A DNA stretch of 64,000 nucleotides from Nepenthes gracilis (taxonomy: Eukaryota > Streptophyta > Magnoliopsida > Caryophyllales > Nepenthaceae): the NCBI GenBank assembly GCA_033239525.1, contig BSYO01000003.1:2226001-2290000 (forward strand), in the 5' to 3' direction. Shown one piece after another: positions 60,421-64,000 of the stretch (its first letter is position 1; every line of letters begins with the position of its first letter). The notes under the pieces were generated by a model. That model had not been told where the DNA came from, made no database searches, and worked only from the letters and a program-made list of their open reading frames with translations. The position numbers and the translations under genes are program-made.

Positions 60421-61002
60421 ATGGCTGATGAGAATATGATAGACATTCTGACTCTCCTCAACTGGAGGTCGGACAATACGCCTAGCCCTTCCCATGGTTC
60501 CTTTTCTGAGTGGTCATTCTCTGAGAGCTCTCAAGAGCCTTTTTGTGCCTCCCGTACCAACCGCCCTGAGCCTTCTCGCCAGGTACTTCCTTTGTCATCT
60601 GGATTTAGGGTTTTTGTTGCTACGGTTTATATTTCCCTTACTAATAGCCTTTTGTTTGCCAGCCTCACGAGGTGCAGGGCAACACGGTCAAGATTTCGTC
60701 CTCAGAGGAGGATGAGGCGACTCAGGAGAGGGAGCGCTGCATTCGTTTGGGCCTGACCTTTAACGACGACGGGCAAGAGGATAAGGAGGCGCATCAACGA
60801 GCCTTGTAGAGGATTGCGATGCTTGAGGGCGAGCTGAGGATGAGGCTTCGCCTTGATGAGGTGGCACCAGTTCTGGAGGAGCGGCTTTAGGAGGGGATCC
60901 GTTTTAGCCTCAGGATCGCCTCCCTGGTGGATCCTCGCTTCCCCGTCGGGTTCCTGGACTTGCGCAATGCTAGAGCTATACAGAGATCCGACTTGGTGTA
61001 GT
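60421..61002 (+). pseudogene. Antisense extra ORF (aORF) of the Tat-type element
   Basis: This frame lies on the strand opposite to pol, between the pol end and the LTR. It starts MADENMIDILTLLNWR, then SPSHGSFSEWSFSESSQEP, and is open to CAG|GTACTT at 60582. After an 80-bp intron-like gap ending TTTGTTTGCCAG (60583-60662) the frame resumes in phase as HEVQGNTVKISSSEEDEATQ, an acidic and then helical segment (MLEGELRMRLRLDEV), and later LVDPRFPVGFLDLRNA. Three in-frame TAG codons (60807, 60888, 61000) each fit a CAG to TAG change. Extra antisense ORFs in this position are known in plant Tat elements; their function is unknown. I could not place this one in a domain family. Confidence 0.55.
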
Positions 61003-61593
61003 ATTCTCACGATCGCGGTCGAAGGTCCCGACGTAATTCTTGGGGAGGTTCGTCAGCCTCAGGAAGCCTCCAAGCCGAGACCTGATATCTCAGCAACGGC
61101 GACACCATTTGGACTATTTTTTCTCCTTTTTCTTTTTGCGGGACATTATGAAGAACGCTGTATGCGCTTTGTATAATGATGATATATTAATAAATAGCAC
61201 CTTGATGCACCATTTTTTATGGTAGTATGCATCTTCTTTCTTGCACTTCTGTTCATGTTTTTCGTTTTCCCAATTGCATGTCGTTTCATGGGCCAGTTGA
61301 CTTGGCGTATTATACACAAGTTGGCTGGTCAGTGCTGCTTGAGAAGTTTGTTGCGCTCTCTAGTGGACTTAGGTCTTGAAGCAGATACAAGGTGTACCCT
61401 AATATTGGGTCAAGCCTGTTCTACGTTTATACATGAGTAGAGGTTTGGCGGCGTTACCCAAGTGCGAACTGGGGCGGCCGATTTTTGGACGGAGAGCCTT
61501 TGCTCCTGACGATCGTCGTTGACTGATCACGCTCCCTCCTGGCGAAGGAGGTTGTGGCGTATGCTGGTTGAGCCTCCTAAGATTTTGACAGCA

Positions 61594-61750
61594 AATGGGC
61601 CACTTGGATAACCAAAGTTTAGGTCGATTGTTAGTAGGCCGTCTGGATGACCAAAGTTTAATTATGACTGCTCGTAGGTCGCTTGAATGACCAGGGTTTA
61701 ATTTCGATAGTGCATGGGCCGCTTGGATGACCAGGGTTTAGTTACGATAG
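61594..61750. repeat. Four 40-bp tandem repeats in the Tat 3' region
   Basis: Units begin at 61601, 61641, 61681 and 61721, exactly 40 bp apart. Each reads about (G/C)(C/T)(C/T)TG(G/A)AT(G/A)ACCA(A/G)(A/G)GTTTA, followed by a variable half containing GATTG/GACTG and a GGCC/GGTC. Short tandem arrays after pol are common in Tat/Ogre elements. Confidence 0.85.
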
Positions 61751-61920
61751 GGTAAAAATTCTCCCGACTTAGAGGCAGTCTAGGTCGTATAAACCTGCAA
61801 ACAAACATATATATATGCATATGGAAAAGAAAGGAAATGAAGTCTACCGTGCAATGATACAAGAAATACAACGTCAAGAGTGTTCCTACATGCATGCATA
61901 TGGTTGACTTGCCTGTGCCT

Positions 61921-63330
61921 TTACTGAAAATAACGTTTGAGGTGAACCACGTTCCACGTCCAATGAACCAGCTTGCCGTTTTGGGGCCAGAGCTTGTATG
62001 CTCTGTTTTGCAGGACGGTCGAGACTAAAAAATGAACCTCCCAATTCAGAAAAAGTTTATTAAGGTTGACAGTCTTTCCTGCGGCCACGATGCTTCGCCG
62101 GATCAAGTCTCCAACTTCAAAGTACCGCACTTTTACCTTCTTGTAGAAATAGCGCACAACTCGTTGGTAGGCTGCTGCTCGCAGCCTGGCGACATCGCGG
62201 ACTTCCTCTAGCAAGTCTAGGTATTCTCAAATTTTTTGGAAGTTACCCGACGGGTTGAAAGACTCGACCCTAAGATTTGAAAGCCCGATCTCAACCAGAA
62301 TTATTGCTTCAAACCCATAGCAGAAACTAAACGGAGTCTCACAAGTCGGTTCCTTTGGAGTTGTCCGATAAGACCATAGGACAGAGGGCAATTCGTCGAC
62401 CCAGGAGCCCCCTGCGTCTTTCAGCTTGGTCTTCAGACCGTGGAGTAGCATACGGTTTGTGACCTCCACCTATCCAGATTGGTTTTGCGGAGTGCACAAA
62501 GTGTGGACCGATTTAATGCTTAGAACTCAGGCTGATTACTTGGTCAAGCATTTTTATTAAATTGATTCCGTTGTCAGTCACGATGACCTTGGGAATACCA
62601 AATCTACTGACTATGCTCTGGCGGATGAATTCTTAAGTGTTGTGCTCATTGATCTTGGCTAGTGAGGCAGCTTCAACCTACTTAGTGAAGTAGTAGATGC
62701 CAGCGATGATGAACTTTCTTTGTCCAGTGGCAATTAAAAACGGGTCAAAAATATTGAGACCCCATTGTGCGAAAGGCCAATGAGCTTGGAGAGTCCTCAA
62801 TTTAGCGGGCGGCTAGTGGTGAAAATTGCCGTGGAGTTGGCAATTTTCGTACTTCTTCACAAAGTCAAGCGCATCTCTCTTCATCATTGGCCAGTAATAT
62901 CCTTGACGCATGATTTTGAATGCTAGGTTCTTTCTGCTGATATGCGACCCGCAGATTCCAAGGTGGACTTCGCTCAAGGCATAGTCTGTCTCCTCGGGGG
63001 TTGACCACCTGAGATAAGGGATCGAGTAGCCACTGCAATATAACCTCCCATCGACCATGGTATACCAGCCGGTTGTCTTATTGTTCCGCTTTACTTCATT
63101 TGCGTCGTCTGGTAGTGCTCCGTCTGTTAGATACCTCTGGTAAGGCGTCATCCAGCTTTCGGTATCGAAGATTTGTATTGATTCCCGTTCCTCCATGTTG
63201 GGAGTACTTAAGACCTCCCGCATGTCCTTCGAGTATTGTTCTGAGTTTTCGGCCACCGCTGCTCTGGCTAGTTGGTCGACCTTCCATTCTCAATTTTAGG
63301 AATGTGAACAAGGGTTACTTTATCAAATCT
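61921..63330 (-). pseudogene. Tat-type integrase, decayed
   Basis: Minus-strand pieces in order. 63256-62813: HLGICGSHISRKNLAF, then IMRQGYYWPMMKRDALDF and KYENCQLHG, the zinc-binding domain, in which the first Cys of the CxxC pair is Tyr. 62812-62520: the catalytic core, WPFAQWGLNIFDPF, GQRKFIIAGIYYFTK-stop-VEA and FGIPKVIVTDNG; the first catalytic Asp is Tyr (GIYYFTK for GVDYFTK), the Asp of VTDNG is kept. 62469-62227: LLHGLKTKLKDAGGSWVDEL and YRTTPKEPTCETPF. 62214-61921: C-terminal domain with VRYFEVGDLI and WNVVHLKRYFQ, then TAA. Several in-frame stops and a frame change make it inactive. Confidence 0.85.
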
Positions 63331-64000
63331 TCAGCTGGCTTCCTTTACCTTGGCCAAGTGGGGATTATATGTTTCAAAATTCCCGTTAACTTGGTCGATG
63401 GCCAGTTTAGAGTCATTGTAGATAGTTAATTGCTTAGCAGAACACTCTTTAGCTAGTCTTAACCGAACCAACAGGGTTTCGTATTCGGCAAAATTGTTGA
63501 TGGCCAGGAAATCAAGTCTAAGGCAATACTTCACCTCAAACCCATCAGGGGTCCTCAGGGCCACTCCGACGCCGCTGCTTGAATTCGTAGACGATCTGTC
63601 TACGTTGAGAACACATTTAAGTTCCTCCCCGTGTAGTCCTGTGTCTTCGGAGCCGTTCATCAGGAATTGGATCGTGGCCTCAACAATAAAAATGAGAAGG
63701 GCCTGCCCATTGATAGCCAGCTTGGACCAAAATTCGATGTCGAACTCACCCAACTCGATTGTCCATTTTACCAACCATCCAAAAACATCAGGTTTCTGGA
63801 GGATGTTCTTCAAAGGCTCGTTGGTTAGAACTATCACACGGTGCGCCTGGAAATAGGGCCTCAGTTTTCGGATGGAGAAGATAAGTGACAATGCTAACTT
63901 TCCTACGCGTGGGTAGTGCGTTTCTGCACTGGTTAACATTTTACTCACGTAGTAGATCGGTCGCTGAGCGTCAAAGTCCTGACGTACGAGGATGGAGCGG
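63331..64000 (-). pseudogene. Tat-type RNase H (RT-linked plus second RNase H), continues past window
   Basis: From the right edge inward the minus strand reads QDFDAQRPIYYVSKML, RKLRPYFQAHRVIVLTNEPL and ELGEFDIEF, the RNase H linked to reverse transcriptase. A second RNase H follows (KCVLNVDRSSTNSSSGVGVA, then NNFAEYETLLVRLRLAKE and YNDSKLAIDQVNG). Two successive RNase H domains are diagnostic of the Tat clade. The frame closes at 63331 after KVKEAS; similarity continues in another frame, so a frameshift lies there. The reverse transcriptase core is beyond the window. Confidence 0.88.

Noticed and set aside
60702..61010. Minus-strand 102-codon ORF opposite the aORF
   Set aside because: Shadow of the plus-strand aORF; composition and codon use favour the plus frame.
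1..64000. CRISPR arrays, bacterial insertion sequences, operons, rRNA or tRNA genes, endogenous pararetrovirus
   Set aside because: None supported; repeats are LTR, MITE, tandem or microsatellite types of a plant nuclear genome.

Overview
This is a nuclear DNA window from a flowering plant, almost certainly a eudicot. Its genes have GT-AG introns and plant-specific families. Introns and intergenic DNA are very AT-rich and loaded with Ty1-copia and Ty3-gypsy retrotransposon remains, SINEs and MITE-like elements. There are no operons, tRNA or rRNA genes, CRISPR arrays or viral genomes. Gene models were assembled by hand from reading frame, splice sites and remembered family sequences.

Host genes, left to right: (1) the 3' half of a cytochrome b561-domain membrane protein (+, 924-2202, 5' exons not in the window); (2) a CCDC174/DUF4078-like nuclear coiled-coil protein (+, 7281-16563, 3 coding exons, 251 aa) whose 7.1 kb first intron holds a gutted Sirevirus-like copia element; (3) an intronless arabinogalactan-peptide-like gene (+, 22354-22551, 65 aa); (4) a chloroplast-targeted NAD(P)-binding Rossmann protein of the Arabidopsis At2g34460 type (-, 26070-29280, 5 exons, 285 aa); (5) an SCP1-like FCP/NIF phosphatase of the SSP4 type (-, 33037-47763, 6 coding exons, 440 aa, with 5' leader exons up to about 51.5 kb). 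Its 9.5 kb first coding intron carries a Ty3-gypsy element and a TRIM-like element.

Mobile DNA: a tandem duplication and a MITE with an (ATT)n core (3.1-4.9 kb); the Sirevirus-like element (about 9.2-14.2 kb); a solo LTR with a perfect target-site duplication (18960-19780); a second Sirevirus-type LTR fragment (20.4-20.9 kb); a gypsy gag remnant (23.7-25.6 kb); two Au-SINE-like remnants; a TRIM-like element (38.5-39.6 kb); a deleted gypsy element with an internally duplicated protease region (40.9-45.6 kb); a second, inverted copy of the MITE (52.2-52.7 kb); and a repeat-dense 53.2-58.0 kb block. From 58578 to the right edge lies a large minus-strand Tat-type Ty3-gypsy element with LTR, polypurine tract, 40-bp tandem repeats, decayed pol and, on the opposite strand, an extra ORF (aORF) with a plausible intron.

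The host genes are housekeeping-type and do not form a pathway together. The structure of interest is the extent to which their introns host old retroelements, and the architecture of the two unusual elements (Sirevirus-like with an env-like ORF, Tat with an antisense ORF). I found no clearly new biological system; the antisense ORF is the best candidate for closer study.
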